DNA from: Chitinophaga varians
Lineage (GTDB): Bacteria > Bacteroidota > Bacteroidia > Chitinophagales > Chitinophagaceae
Assembly (NCBI RefSeq): GCF_012641275.1
Contig: NZ_JABAIA010000001.1
Span: forward strand, 1,612,001 to 1,676,000
DNA length: 64,000 nt
Direction: 5' to 3'
Below are positions 44,801 to 54,611 of the stretch, piece by piece. Under the pieces are notes generated by a model. The model made no database searches. It was not told the origin of the DNA and saw only the letters and a list, made by a program, of their open reading frames with translations. Both the position numbers and the translations under genes were made by a program. Within the stretch, counting starts at the first letter, position 1. Every line of letters begins with the position of its first letter.

Positions 44801-46686
44801 CCTCTTCTAAAAACGATCCCGGTAACCACATCTATGTGAGGGCCAAAACATACAACGTTAAACTGACAGTGTATTCAGAAGGAGATTGTCCCGCCAGCAA
44901 AACCATCCCGGTGACGATAGAAGGACCCGACGGATCATTTGCCGTGACGCCGGCAACCGGCTGCGTGCCGCTGGCAGTAAACATTACAGCTGTCGCCAAC
45001 AAAACCACCAATTTCCAGTGGGACTTTGACGATGGCACCGTATTAAAAACACAGGCTCCTGTTGCGCCTGCGCACACCTATACCAAGCCGGGCATCTATA
45101 CACCCCGGGTATCACTGATAGATGATAAAGGTTGCGCTGTAAAAGCCGAAGGAGACGACAAGGTGGTGGCAGACAACGCCATGGCCGATTTCACGGTGGA
45201 TAACACTGCCGCCTGTGGTGGTGGCAACGTGCTGTTTAAAAACAACAGCACCGCTGTGACCAACGATCTGCTGGGACTTCCCTTCGCCAGCAAATGGACG
45301 TATACGCCCGTCAACACCAGTACCGGAAAAGACGGTTCATTTAATTATCCACAGCCCGGCAATTATAACGTTACCCTGGAGATAACCAGCAACTATGGCT
45401 GTAAAGACCTGAAAACACTGCCGGTGGTGATACCGCCGCAACCACAGCCTGTTATCGCCGCTATCCCTGAGTTATGCATAGCAGGAAAAATACAGCTGCG
45501 CGGCAGCGATACCAAAAATCTCCCGGACACCAAATGGAAATGGCTGTTGGGCAATGGACAGGAATTTGACGTTCCATCGCCGCCGGACATGGATTTTAAT
45601 ACCATTGGCGTAACGCCGGTTAAACTGACCATCACCAATGCTGATGGCTCCTGCCCAGCAACAGCCGCCACTAATATCGTGGTGCATCCTGCCCCGGGCC
45701 TCCAACCTACACCGCCGGAGTCCAGCATCTGCAAAGGCGCATCGCTGCAATTATTTGCCAACACAGACGCCAATGCCACCGTAAGCTGGACGCCTTACAA
45801 TATTTCGAATCCAACCAGCAAAACTCCGCTCGTCACGCCTGACAGGGACATGGTTTACGAAGTGCAGGCCACCAGCGAGTTTGGTTGTAAAAGCAAAAGC
45901 AGTGTGCGCGTGACTGTGATACAGCCGTTCCGGATGTTTGCGCTGGATGCCACCATCTGTTCCGGCAAAAGCGTACAAATGCAATCCGGCGGCGCTTATC
46001 GCTATAAATGGACGCCTTCCGAAGGACTGAGCAACGCCACTATCCCGGACCCTGTTGCCAGTCCCGCTACTACCACCAGTTACCAGGTAATAGGATATGA
46101 CGATATCGGTTGTTTTACTGATACAGTACTGGCAAAAGTGACAGTACAGCCATCGCCGCAGATCAACCTCGGGCCTGACATGGAAGTGGCTGCCGGCAGC
46201 GTAATACCCATACCTGCCGTAGGCAGCAGTGATATCACGCAGGTGGAATGGACGCCCATCACGAACCTGAGCTGTTACAACTGCCTGGCGCCCGTGGTTA
46301 CGCCCAAAGGCAACACCACCTACCACGTAAGTGTGACAAACCGCTTCGGCTGTATCGCCAGCGACGATATCCATATTAAAACGATCTGCAACGGTGGTAA
46401 TATCTTTATTCCCAATACCTTCTCGCCCAATGGCGACGGCACGAACGATATTTTCTATATCCGTGGCCGTGGCATGCAGACCGTCCGTGTATTCCGCATA
46501 TACAACCGCTGGGGCCAGGTAATGTTTGAGCGTTTTGGTATCAATGGCGATGATCCTTCCTTCGGTTGGGACGGCCGTTTCAAAGGCACCATACTCAACC
46601 CGGACGTATATGTGTATTACGCAGAGGTCATCTGTGACAGCGGGGAATCGATCATCATGAAGGGCAATGTGACACTGATCAGATAA
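41851..46686 (+). CDS. Giant PKD-repeat protein with T9SS type B sorting domain (1)
   Basis: 1611 residues. Signal peptide (MKNTTIAIVLLLLLVFSCDL, FAQ), then about 13 PKD-like modules of 80-95 residues. Most carry a W(D/N)(F/Y)GDG turn (IIWNFGDGSADGG, YVWDYGDGTTG, WLWDFGDGTTST); a few are degenerate (SLEWDFSIGA, YMWIFPQDNG). Most modules have two cysteines, suggesting one disulfide each. After an Ig-like region (about 1290-1510), the last 95 residues are the gliding-motility-associated type B domain (IFIPNTFSPNGDGTNDIFYI, then VRVFRIYNRWGQVMFERFG). It should be secreted by T9SS with help from a PorP/SprF protein. The start is the ATG at 41851; a TTG upstream would bury the signal peptide. Confidence 0.9.
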   Translation: MKNTTIAIVLLLLLVFSCDLFAQNVEILPDKTADCPPFTVAFNSRLDPGYTSLEWDFSIGARVTGNPAPSRIFPDPGVYHVTLTVDYSGKKIVKTVDITVYNRPVVSFTADKTSGCKPLKVNFTDHSTPGDGTIESIIWNFGDGSADGGPAVSHEFTETGSYNVISLVTNSKGCRTSSDPMTITAKEAPVLSFTADKTQSCVAPLTVTFQNTSTNTTGDPVSYVWDYGDGTTGTDATHIYTAEGSYTVSLIPTSTNSCAAPLVKKDFVVIKKLTPGFILKQGCAGSLATLSSTTVPTPDKVTWVLPDGSTATGTNASFFAATAGDYKVKMSAIIGTCAQDIEQTVHINERPTIDPTGTPTRSCAAPLTTSFKAQSQNATSWLWDFGDGTTSTEENPTHTYTRQGSYSVTLQASSGSNCTTTARKDGYVVILPPSASIFPAGTEGCLPMTIPFQAQVNSIDAVVSYEWNFGDGTTSNQQNPTHIFDKEGIFTVTLKITTASGCTSEASTVFHTGAPPVVDFTATPLISCAIDPVQFTNLSTPVGPYVTYMWIFPQDNGTITGKDPSYSFNHIGQHDVRLVVNNNGCIRELLKPKYIQILPPQARFTVVPDCVDPYHRQFNDASDFGPEPAPQKKWFWDFGENGATSTLQNPEFRYTTTGSKTVKLRVDNGVCKSDTIININIIDEKPIMIPDVPWVCIGKSLHVSLGPLTAGNINSYAWDWGDGTQLYFMGYEIDPSKGMSHIYRKSGTYTIKLTITDKNGCIRTAVPVTAVVHGALADFTVSGRKCIKDELTFTDKSTIDAGNKIVNWTWDFGDGSPVESNNTQPLNSKHTYTNFKAYTVTLTTTDQFGCIIPAQQQVYLETVKADFAQPANVVCKGSRFYFNDRSAGSVVDYAWDFGDNTTGTGVNPAKVYSAPGTYDVTLKITTREGCTDQITKKQALRVPDPVADFSFPPNLELCPPVTVPFTNKSSDYVKSLWEFGDNSTSSKNDPGNHIYVRAKTYNVKLTVYSEGDCPASKTIPVTIEGPDGSFAVTPATGCVPLAVNITAVANKTTNFQWDFDDGTVLKTQAPVAPAHTYTKPGIYTPRVSLIDDKGCAVKAEGDDKVVADNAMADFTVDNTAACGGGNVLFKNNSTAVTNDLLGLPFASKWTYTPVNTSTGKDGSFNYPQPGNYNVTLEITSNYGCKDLKTLPVVIPPQPQPVIAAIPELCIAGKIQLRGSDTKNLPDTKWKWLLGNGQEFDVPSPPDMDFNTIGVTPVKLTITNADGSCPATAATNIVVHPAPGLQPTPPESSICKGASLQLFANTDANATVSWTPYNISNPTSKTPLVTPDRDMVYEVQATSEFGCKSKSSVRVTVIQPFRMFALDATICSGKSVQMQSGGAYRYKWTPSEGLSNATIPDPVASPATTTSYQVIGYDDIGCFTDTVLAKVTVQPSPQINLGPDMEVAAGSVIPIPAVGSSDITQVEWTPITNLSCYNCLAPVVTPKGNTTYHVSVTNRFGCIASDDIHIKTICNGGNIFIPNTFSPNGDGTNDIFYIRGRGMQTVRVFRIYNRWGQVMFERFGINGDDPSFGWDGRFKGTILNPDVYVYYAEVICDSGESIIMKGNVTLIR

Positions 46687-46776
46687 CACGGACATACCAC
46701 GTGATCGTGTAAACTATATTAAAGGGACAGGCGTTATGTTTATTGGTACATCAACCAACTGACACCTACTGCCCCG

Positions 46777-49700
46777 ATGATAAAGACGCACATTCCCCTC
46801 ATGGTGCTTCTCAGCACTTTTCTCATCCCGCTGGCCCCCACCAGCGCGCTGTTAGCACAAAGTGTGGCGATCATCACCGATAAAACCAGCGGCTGCGCTC
46901 CGCTAACGGTAAATTTCAATGCCCGACTCGATCCGGGTTATACCAATGTGGAATGGGACTTTAGTGTAGGCGCGAAGGTAACCGGCAATCTGTCGCCCTC
47001 CAGGATATTTACGACACCGGGCACCTATCATGTTACCTTAACAGTTCAATACCCGGGAACTCAGATAGTCAAATCAGTAGACATTAACGTCTTTAACAAT
47101 CCACAGGTTTCCTTTACTGTGGATAACACCAGTGGCTGTACTCCTTTGACAGCCCACTTTACAGACCGGTCCGATCCCGGCCAGGGAACCACCATCGCCA
47201 ATATCCTCTGGAATTTTGGCGACGGTGCCGCCGATCAGGGGACCACCGTTACCCACCAGTTCACCTCTCCGGGCACGTACAATGTTATCAGCCTGGTCAC
47301 CAACAGTCAGGGTTGCAAAGCCTCCGGCAACCCGGTGAGCATCACCGTGAAAGAAATACCAGTGCTGTCTTTTACCGCAGACCAGACAAAAAGCTGTTCT
47401 GCGCCCTTCACCGTTACGTTTCAAAATACTACTGTCAATAATACCGGCACGCCCATTTCGTATATGTGGGACTACGGCGACGGCACCACTGGCACCGATG
47501 CCAGTCATACCTATACAGCAGAAGGCAGCTATACCGTAACACTGATACCCACAACGCCCAACAGCTGCGCAACGCCCCTGCAGAAAAAAAACTATATCGT
47601 CATCCAGCAAATTGTCCCGGGGTTTTCAGCGCAAACAAAATGTCCTGGCGATCAGGTAACACTTACCAGCACTACCACGCCGACACCGGATAATATCACC
47701 TGGACACTGCCGGATGGCAGTACTGCCAGTGGCTTCACCGCTGGTTTTATTGCCGGCGCGCCAGGTTCCTATACCGTAAAAATGGCACTCACGTTTGGTA
47801 GCTGCTCGCGGGAAATCCAACAAACGGTAGTGGTCGATCCACGTCCGGTCATAGACCCGATCGCCACGCCCCTGCGTGGCTGCACGGCGCCTTTTACAAC
47901 GTCCTTTCAGGCACAGTCACAATTTGCAGACTCCTGGCAATGGAATTTTGGTGATGGCACTACTTCCACCGCAAAAGATCCCTTCCACACGTATACCAGC
48001 AACGGAACTTTTTCGGTGACGCTGACTGCCACCAACAGTGTTGGCTGCGCCACCACTGTTACCCGCACTAATTATATCAACATTTCCCTGCCGGCACTCA
48101 CTATTACGCCATCAGGCGACTCCGGCTGTATTCCCTACAACGTGAGTTTTACCGCCGCCCTTAACCCTGCCGAAGCCATTACCGACTATCAATGGGATTT
48201 TGGCGACGGTACCACTTCCACACTGGCCAACCCCGCTCACACCTATACGCAACAGGGTGCTTATACTGTTTCGCTCCGGGCAACATCTGCCCTCGGCTGC
48301 ATAGTGACTGCCAATGTTGCTTTCCGCGTAGGCACACCGCCAGTGATTGACTTCACTGCTTCACCGTTACAGTCTTGTCCCATGGAGCCGGTGCAGTTTA
48401 CAAATCTTTCTACCCCAAAGGGGCCGGGCGTCACCTATCTGTGGATATTCCCGCAGGACAACAGCTCCAGCACGGAAGAAAATCCGGCTCACCGGTTTAC
48501 GGAACCCGGCCTGCACGATATCCGCCTGATCGTTAATAACAACGGTTGTATCAGCCAGCTGGTCAAAACCCAGTACATCAAAATTCAGCCTCCCAAAGCA
48601 GAGTTTACGACCACGCCCGATTGTGATGATTTCTACCACCGGAAATTTACTGACCAATCCAATTTCGGACCGGCCCCGGCCCAAAAACAATGGCTGTGGA
48701 ATTTCGGCGAAGGGGGCGCCACTTCCACGCTGCAAAATCCTGATTTCCGGTATACCACCACTGGTAAGAAAACCGTCACCTTAACAATATTCGATGGTGT
48801 CTGCCACTCAACAACCTCCACAGACATTTATATCATCGATGAAAAACCGGTATTACTCCCCGACACAACCCAGATATGTCTTGGTAAGTCATTGCATGTA
48901 GGCATAGGTCCGGTGAACCCCGCCAATATCAGGTACTATCTGTGGGACTGGGGAGACGGGACTGTATTGGAACTGGCAGGTACCGACATCGATCCGGCAA
49001 AAGGACTCTCGCATACCTACCAACGCTCCGGCACCTATGTTATTCAACTGACGCTTGGTGACTCCAACAGGTGCAAACGAATTGCTCCTCCTGTAACAAT
49101 AACCGTACACGGCGCGATGACCAACTTTACGGTCACCGGTCAGCCGTGCAAAAACAACCTGCTTACTTTTGCGGACCAGTCCACTATAGATGCCGGGAAC
49201 AGCATTGTCAACTGGACATGGAACTTTGGAGATGGCAGTCCGGATGAAAGCAGCACCACACAGCCTTTACAAACAACACACCGGTACACGGATTTTAATG
49301 CTTATGTAGTAACGTTAACGGCCACCGATCAATATGGCTGCCAGACAAAGACACAACAAACGGTAAACATCTCAGTTATTAAAGCCGACTTCACCGTTCA
49401 GTCAGGCGTAGCCTGCAAAAACAGTCCCATTACCTTTACCAGCACATCAACCGGTGATATTGTAGATTACGCATGGGATTTCGGTGACAATACCACCGGC
49501 ACAGGTGCCAATCCCGTTAAAACCTACAGCGCCCCCGGCACCTATAATGTTTCACTAAAAGTCACATCCCGCATAGGTTGCACAGACCAGATCAGTAAGC
49601 CCGATATATTACAGGTACCCAACCCGGTAGCGGATTTCACCTTTCCGTCTATCCAGGAACTCTGTCCGCCGGTAAAAGTGCAGTTTACCAATACATCCAG

Positions 49701-51627
49701 CGGCTTTACCAGGTCAGCCTGGGATTTCGGCGACAACAGCACATCCACTCAAAACGATCCTGGCGCGCACATCTATGTCAAACCCGGGACCTACAATGTC
49801 ACGCTCACCGTTTATGCAGATGGTAATTGTTCCGCTGTCAAAACGGCGCCGGTGACTGTGGAAGGCCCGCAGGGATCGTTTATCGCCACTCCTGTTACTG
49901 GCTGCGTCCCGCTGCCGGTAACGATGACTGCCACCGCCAATAAAACCGTTACCTACCAATGGGATTTCGACGACGGAATTGTGGTCACAACAGCAACGCC
50001 ACAAGCACCGCCACATACCTATGCCCAGTCAGGTATTTATACGCCGCGCGTTTCATTGGTAGACAACAGGGGCTGTGCAGTAAAAGCAGATGGTAACTAC
50101 CAGATCGTAGCAGATAAGATGACTGCCAACTTTACGGTTGATAACAGCGCTGCCTGCGGCGGCGGAAACGTCTTGTTTAAAAATACCAGTACCGCTGTTA
50201 CCAACGATTCACTCCATCTGCCCTTCAGCAGCAAGTGGATTTATAGTGACGGCAGTACCTCCGTCAACACAAATGGCTCCTTTACCTATCCTGCCACAGG
50301 CACCTACCAGGTAACACTGGAAATGACAAGCAGCTATGGCTGCAAAGACAGCAAAACATTGCCGGTATTGGTTCCTGCACAACCGCAGCCCACCATCACG
50401 CCTATTCCGGAATTGTGTATTTCCGGCACTGTGCAGCTGCATGGCACTGACAACAGGAACATACCAAACACGCTGTGGAAATGGCAGCTGGGCAATGGAC
50501 TGCAATACGACGTCCCCAGTCCCCCTGATGTCAATATCAATACTGTTGGTATTACGCCGGTGACGCTTACTATTACCAACGCCGACGGATCATGCCCCGG
50601 AGTGGCCAACACCAATATCGTTGTACATCCGGCTCCCAACCTCCGTCCAACACCGGCGGAAGCCACTATCTGCAAGGGCGCCTCCCTTCAGCTAGCCGCC
50701 AATACCGACCCTGCCGCCACCGTCAGCTGGACGCCATACAATATCTCCAGCGCCACCAGTAAAACACCCGTGGTAAGACCTGACCAGGATACTACCTACA
50801 CCGTAAAGGCTGTCAGCGAGTTTGGCTGTAAAAACGAAGCGACTGTTTCTGTCAGGGTGATACAGCCATTCAAAATGTTTGCGCTCAATGCCAGCATCTG
50901 TTTTGGGAAAAGCATACAAATGCAGACAGGCGGCGCCTTCAGGTACCAATGGTCTCCCTCCGAAGGGCTGGACCACCCTGACATAGCCGAACCTGTTGCC
51001 AGTCCGTCCCGCACTATCACCTATCAGGTGGTAGGTTTTGACCAGGCAGGATGTTTCACCGATACCACTTTCGCCACGGTCACTGTAAACCCGCTGCCAC
51101 AGGTGGACGCCGGGCCGGACGTAACTGTATCTACCGGCACTAAAGTGCCTATTACCGCCAAAGGAAGCAGCGATATCACCGGCATTACATGGCAACCGCC
51201 AGCAGGCCTGAGTTGTAACGACTGCCTCACACCTGTGGCTACCGCCAAATCATCCATTACCTATCACATCAGCGTGATGAACCAATACGGCTGTATTGCA
51301 GGAGATGATATCCACATCACCACCCTTTGCAACGGGGCCAACATCTTCATACCCAACACCTTCTCTCCTAACGGGGACGGTATGAACGATGTTTTCTATA
51401 TCAGGGGGACCGGTTTACAGAGCGTACGTGTTTTCCGGATCTATAACCGCCTGGGGCAGGTGATGTTTGAACGCTTTGGCCTGGCGACTGACGACGCTTC
51501 CGCCGGATGGGACGGACGTTACAAAGGTGTCCTGCTCAATCCGGACGTATTCGTCTATTATGCGGAAGTTGTTTGTGACAACGGAGAATCTACCATTTTG
51601 AAAGGAAATATTACGCTGATCCGGTAA
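46777..51627 (+). CDS. Giant PKD-repeat protein with T9SS type B sorting domain (2)
   Basis: 1616 residues, a close tandem paralogue of the preceding product with the same module order and the same degenerate modules in the same places (VEWDFSVGAKVTG, YLWIFPQDNSSSTEENP, WLWNFGEGGATSTLQNP). Signal peptide ends near SALLAQ. The CTD reads IFIPNTFSPNGDGMNDVFYI and VRVFRIYNRLGQVMFERFG. The gap to the first gene is 90 bases with no convincing terminator, so they may share a transcript. It likely forms long surface filaments or adhesins exported by T9SS; ligand unknown. Confidence 0.9.
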   Translation: MIKTHIPLMVLLSTFLIPLAPTSALLAQSVAIITDKTSGCAPLTVNFNARLDPGYTNVEWDFSVGAKVTGNLSPSRIFTTPGTYHVTLTVQYPGTQIVKSVDINVFNNPQVSFTVDNTSGCTPLTAHFTDRSDPGQGTTIANILWNFGDGAADQGTTVTHQFTSPGTYNVISLVTNSQGCKASGNPVSITVKEIPVLSFTADQTKSCSAPFTVTFQNTTVNNTGTPISYMWDYGDGTTGTDASHTYTAEGSYTVTLIPTTPNSCATPLQKKNYIVIQQIVPGFSAQTKCPGDQVTLTSTTTPTPDNITWTLPDGSTASGFTAGFIAGAPGSYTVKMALTFGSCSREIQQTVVVDPRPVIDPIATPLRGCTAPFTTSFQAQSQFADSWQWNFGDGTTSTAKDPFHTYTSNGTFSVTLTATNSVGCATTVTRTNYINISLPALTITPSGDSGCIPYNVSFTAALNPAEAITDYQWDFGDGTTSTLANPAHTYTQQGAYTVSLRATSALGCIVTANVAFRVGTPPVIDFTASPLQSCPMEPVQFTNLSTPKGPGVTYLWIFPQDNSSSTEENPAHRFTEPGLHDIRLIVNNNGCISQLVKTQYIKIQPPKAEFTTTPDCDDFYHRKFTDQSNFGPAPAQKQWLWNFGEGGATSTLQNPDFRYTTTGKKTVTLTIFDGVCHSTTSTDIYIIDEKPVLLPDTTQICLGKSLHVGIGPVNPANIRYYLWDWGDGTVLELAGTDIDPAKGLSHTYQRSGTYVIQLTLGDSNRCKRIAPPVTITVHGAMTNFTVTGQPCKNNLLTFADQSTIDAGNSIVNWTWNFGDGSPDESSTTQPLQTTHRYTDFNAYVVTLTATDQYGCQTKTQQTVNISVIKADFTVQSGVACKNSPITFTSTSTGDIVDYAWDFGDNTTGTGANPVKTYSAPGTYNVSLKVTSRIGCTDQISKPDILQVPNPVADFTFPSIQELCPPVKVQFTNTSSGFTRSAWDFGDNSTSTQNDPGAHIYVKPGTYNVTLTVYADGNCSAVKTAPVTVEGPQGSFIATPVTGCVPLPVTMTATANKTVTYQWDFDDGIVVTTATPQAPPHTYAQSGIYTPRVSLVDNRGCAVKADGNYQIVADKMTANFTVDNSAACGGGNVLFKNTSTAVTNDSLHLPFSSKWIYSDGSTSVNTNGSFTYPATGTYQVTLEMTSSYGCKDSKTLPVLVPAQPQPTITPIPELCISGTVQLHGTDNRNIPNTLWKWQLGNGLQYDVPSPPDVNINTVGITPVTLTITNADGSCPGVANTNIVVHPAPNLRPTPAEATICKGASLQLAANTDPAATVSWTPYNISSATSKTPVVRPDQDTTYTVKAVSEFGCKNEATVSVRVIQPFKMFALNASICFGKSIQMQTGGAFRYQWSPSEGLDHPDIAEPVASPSRTITYQVVGFDQAGCFTDTTFATVTVNPLPQVDAGPDVTVSTGTKVPITAKGSSDITGITWQPPAGLSCNDCLTPVATAKSSITYHISVMNQYGCIAGDDIHITTLCNGANIFIPNTFSPNGDGMNDVFYIRGTGLQSVRVFRIYNRLGQVMFERFGLATDDASAGWDGRYKGVLLNPDVFVYYAEVVCDNGESTILKGNITLIR

Positions 51628-51742
51628 CCAGTGTTTGGTTCAGACCACTAAAACCCTGCTCCGGCGGCTGAAAGACAGGAAATAAATCAAAAAATCATAA
51701 ATTAATAAATTACATATATAATATTTTTAGTTAATTTGTGGT

Positions 51743-54595
51743 ATGTATCCTCTGAAATACCACCAGGTTAAATGTCTGAGCATCTTATTGCTTTTGATGT
51801 TCCTCGTGCCGGGCAACTATTTGCTGGCACAGCAGGCTGATTTTTCCTATACCTCCTCACCGGCTACATTATGCAATCCGGTCACACTCACTTTTAAAAA
51901 CAACAGCACAGGCAGTGCCACTGCCTACAGCTGGGATTTCGGTGACGGCAGGACATCTCATGACACCAATCCGCAGATCACCTATACGGCGCCGGGACCA
52001 AAAAAAGTAACGCTGGTAGCTACTTTTTCCAACGGGACCAGCACTTACTACCGTACCTTTGAGGTGGGAGCTACCCCACAAGTAGCTTTCAGCGCCGATG
52101 TGACCAACAGTTGCAAGCTCTATACCGCCAATTTTACAGACGCCACGCCGAACGCCATGGCCCGTACATGGGACTTTGGCGATGGCACCACGCCAGTTAC
52201 CACCAGTAACGCATTTATCTCGCACGCCTATACGAAAGCCGGCAAGTACGATGTAACACTGACCGTTACCAACAACAACGGTTGCCAGGCTGTGCTGAAA
52301 AAAGCGGCCTACATCACCATCTCCCAGCCGCAAATATCCCTGGACGCCCCTGTAAGCGGTTGCGTACCTTATACTGCCACTTTCAATGCCACGTCCACCA
52401 ACGACCTCAATGATCCGGTGGCCGAATGGAAATGGAACTTCGGCGACGGCGGCACTGCGACCACTACCACCGGCACTACCTCACACGCCTATGTGCAAAC
52501 CGGCACCTACAATGTAACAGTGACCATCCGCACCAACGGCGGCTGTGAAATCAGTAAAACATTCGATAAACAGGTACGTACCGGCAATCCGCCATCAGAC
52601 GTAAGTTTCACCGCCACACCTGCCAGCGCCTGCGTTGGCGCGCCCGTAAGACTGCTGGCCAGCGCCAAATACGCCGACAGCTATAGCTGGGATTATGGTG
52701 ACGGCACCAAAGAAGAAGTATATACCAACGATATCCGTCATGGCTTTGCCACTAACGGCATTATCACGATCAATATGAAAGCCGGCAGCAATGGTTGTTA
52801 TACGCCCGCAGCCCCGGTTATGGTTAACATTACCGGTCCGGTATCACAGTTCACTGTTACCCGGGACTGTAACGACAAGAGCAAATTCATTTTCACCAAT
52901 ACTTCCACCGGCACAACGCCTACTACCACCTACCAGTGGGACTTTGGCGACAACACGCCGGTGACTACCGGTCTGAATGCTTCCCATTCCTATACCACAC
53001 CGGACAAATACACAGTACGCCTGACTATCAGCGACAACAGCAGCAACTGCACCCACAGCAGCTATCAGACCGTGTATTATTTCAAAGCCGACTTCTCGGC
53101 AGGCGTAAGCAGCATATGCCGCGGCAGCAAAGCCACCTATGAGGTATTGAACGTGCCCGTCAACCTGGTGGCCGATTACACCTGGCAATTTGGCGACGGC
53201 TCCACCTATACCACTACCGATCAGCGTTTTGTAAAAACATGGACTACCGCCGGTATCTTCACCGACCAACTGACCATCCGTTATAAAGATCCCGCCTATT
53301 GCGACGATATTGTTACCAAAGCAAACAATATCAGCATCCTGGCGCCACAGGCAGACTTTACGATCGCCTCCACCACCTGCGCAGGGCAACCGGTTTCTTT
53401 TGCCAACAATTCCACGCCTGCCACCAACATCCCGATTGCCGGATGGCAGTGGGACTTTGGCAATGGTAAAGTGTCGTCCGCGCAAACACCGCCTGCCACC
53501 ACTTATTCCGCCTCCGGCGGATACCCGGTGAAACTGGTGATCACCGATGCCCGCAACTGTCAGGATTCTGTGACGAAAGATATCAATATCAATGCTACGC
53601 CTTTTGTCCGCGCTTCCGCGGCACAACCTAAAATCTGCGAAGGCAGCACCGTAACCCTGCACGCCCAGTCCGACGCCACCGTGCAATGGCTCAATGCCGC
53701 CAGCCTCAGCTGCGCGTACTGCCCGGACCCGGTAGCCTCTCCGGTGACCAATACCCGCTACCTGGTGGAAGCTTCTAACGTGTACGGTTGTACGACAAGG
53801 GACTCTACTGACATCGCTGTAGTACCTAAAGTAAACCTCACCGTCAGCAAAGACACGATCGCCTGCTACGGTTCTTCTGTACAACTGAAAGCCAGCGGCG
53901 CCGCTATCTATAACTGGACACCGGTTACCGGTCTGACCAGCAATACTATCGCCAATCCGGTTTCCACGCCTGTTGAAGACATCACCTACCAGGTAACCGG
54001 TACCAATGATGCGCTCTGCCCGATGAGCGCACCGCTGTCTGTAAAAGTGTCTGTAAAAAAAGTGCCCACTATCAGCGCCGGCAACGACCAGACAGTCATG
54101 GCCGGAGATGTTGTCCGCCTAATGGCCAACGGCAGCTCCGATATCGTGAAATGGCAATGGTCACCCGCCGACTATCTCGATAATCCGACATCGCCTTTTA
54201 CCAATGCGGCGGTCAGAAAGTCCATTTCCTACGCTATCACGGGAACTAACCAATACGGATGTACGAAAAGTGACGTGGTAAAAATTGACCTCGTCTGCAA
54301 TACTGACCTGATATTCATTCCCAATACTTTCACGCCTAACGGTGACGGGGTAAACGATATTTTCTACCTGCGCGGTAAAGGCATCAGCCTGGTGAAATCG
54401 TTCCGCGTCTTTAACCGCCTCGGACAGGAAGTATTCCATCGGGAAAACATTCAGGTGGAAGATGTCAATGCAGGATGGAACGGCACCTTCAACGGGCAGC
54501 CACAGGGATCAGACGTATACATTTATTTCGTGGAAGCATATTGCGACGCCAACGAATTTTTCCGCCTGAAAGGCAACGTAACATTACTCAGATAA
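51743..54595 (+). CDS. PKD-repeat protein with T9SS type B sorting domain (3)
   Basis: 950 residues. Signal peptide (LLLLMFLVPGNYLLAQ), then about seven PKD modules (AYSWDFGDGRTSHD, RTWDFGDGTTPVTT, WKWNFGDGGTAT, YSWDYGDGTKEEV, YQWDFGDNTPVTTG, YTWQFGDGSTYTT, WQWDFGNGKVSSAQ), an Ig-like region with KICEGSTVTLHAQS, and a type B CTD (IFIPNTFTPNGDGVNDIFYL, FRVFNRLGQEVFHREN). It is clearly related to the two larger proteins but more diverged. Its stop is 16 bases from the PorP/SprF gene, so the two are co-transcribed. An imperfect -7 (TTAATTTG, 51731-51738) lies just before the start. Confidence 0.9.
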   Translation: MYPLKYHQVKCLSILLLLMFLVPGNYLLAQQADFSYTSSPATLCNPVTLTFKNNSTGSATAYSWDFGDGRTSHDTNPQITYTAPGPKKVTLVATFSNGTSTYYRTFEVGATPQVAFSADVTNSCKLYTANFTDATPNAMARTWDFGDGTTPVTTSNAFISHAYTKAGKYDVTLTVTNNNGCQAVLKKAAYITISQPQISLDAPVSGCVPYTATFNATSTNDLNDPVAEWKWNFGDGGTATTTTGTTSHAYVQTGTYNVTVTIRTNGGCEISKTFDKQVRTGNPPSDVSFTATPASACVGAPVRLLASAKYADSYSWDYGDGTKEEVYTNDIRHGFATNGIITINMKAGSNGCYTPAAPVMVNITGPVSQFTVTRDCNDKSKFIFTNTSTGTTPTTTYQWDFGDNTPVTTGLNASHSYTTPDKYTVRLTISDNSSNCTHSSYQTVYYFKADFSAGVSSICRGSKATYEVLNVPVNLVADYTWQFGDGSTYTTTDQRFVKTWTTAGIFTDQLTIRYKDPAYCDDIVTKANNISILAPQADFTIASTTCAGQPVSFANNSTPATNIPIAGWQWDFGNGKVSSAQTPPATTYSASGGYPVKLVITDARNCQDSVTKDININATPFVRASAAQPKICEGSTVTLHAQSDATVQWLNAASLSCAYCPDPVASPVTNTRYLVEASNVYGCTTRDSTDIAVVPKVNLTVSKDTIACYGSSVQLKASGAAIYNWTPVTGLTSNTIANPVSTPVEDITYQVTGTNDALCPMSAPLSVKVSVKKVPTISAGNDQTVMAGDVVRLMANGSSDIVKWQWSPADYLDNPTSPFTNAAVRKSISYAITGTNQYGCTKSDVVKIDLVCNTDLIFIPNTFTPNGDGVNDIFYLRGKGISLVKSFRVFNRLGQEVFHRENIQVEDVNAGWNGTFNGQPQGSDVYIYFVEAYCDANEFFRLKGNVTLLR

Positions 54596-54611
54596 TAAAA
54601 AGCGGTTCTAT

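Noticed and set aside
52844..53884. A 346-codon open frame antisense to the third PKD gene, plus similar long antisense frames at 2100-3041, 14444-15670, 45751-46695, 58423-59301 and 59440-60420
   Set aside because: They lie wholly opposite well-recognised genes, their peptides show no family motifs, and they are explained by codon bias on the coding strand.
41851..54595. Repeated W-D-F-G-D-G coding units considered as a CRISPR or DNA repeat array
   Set aside because: The repetition is at the protein level (PKD modules of 80-95 residues) with diverged codons; there are no short identical repeats with regular spacers.
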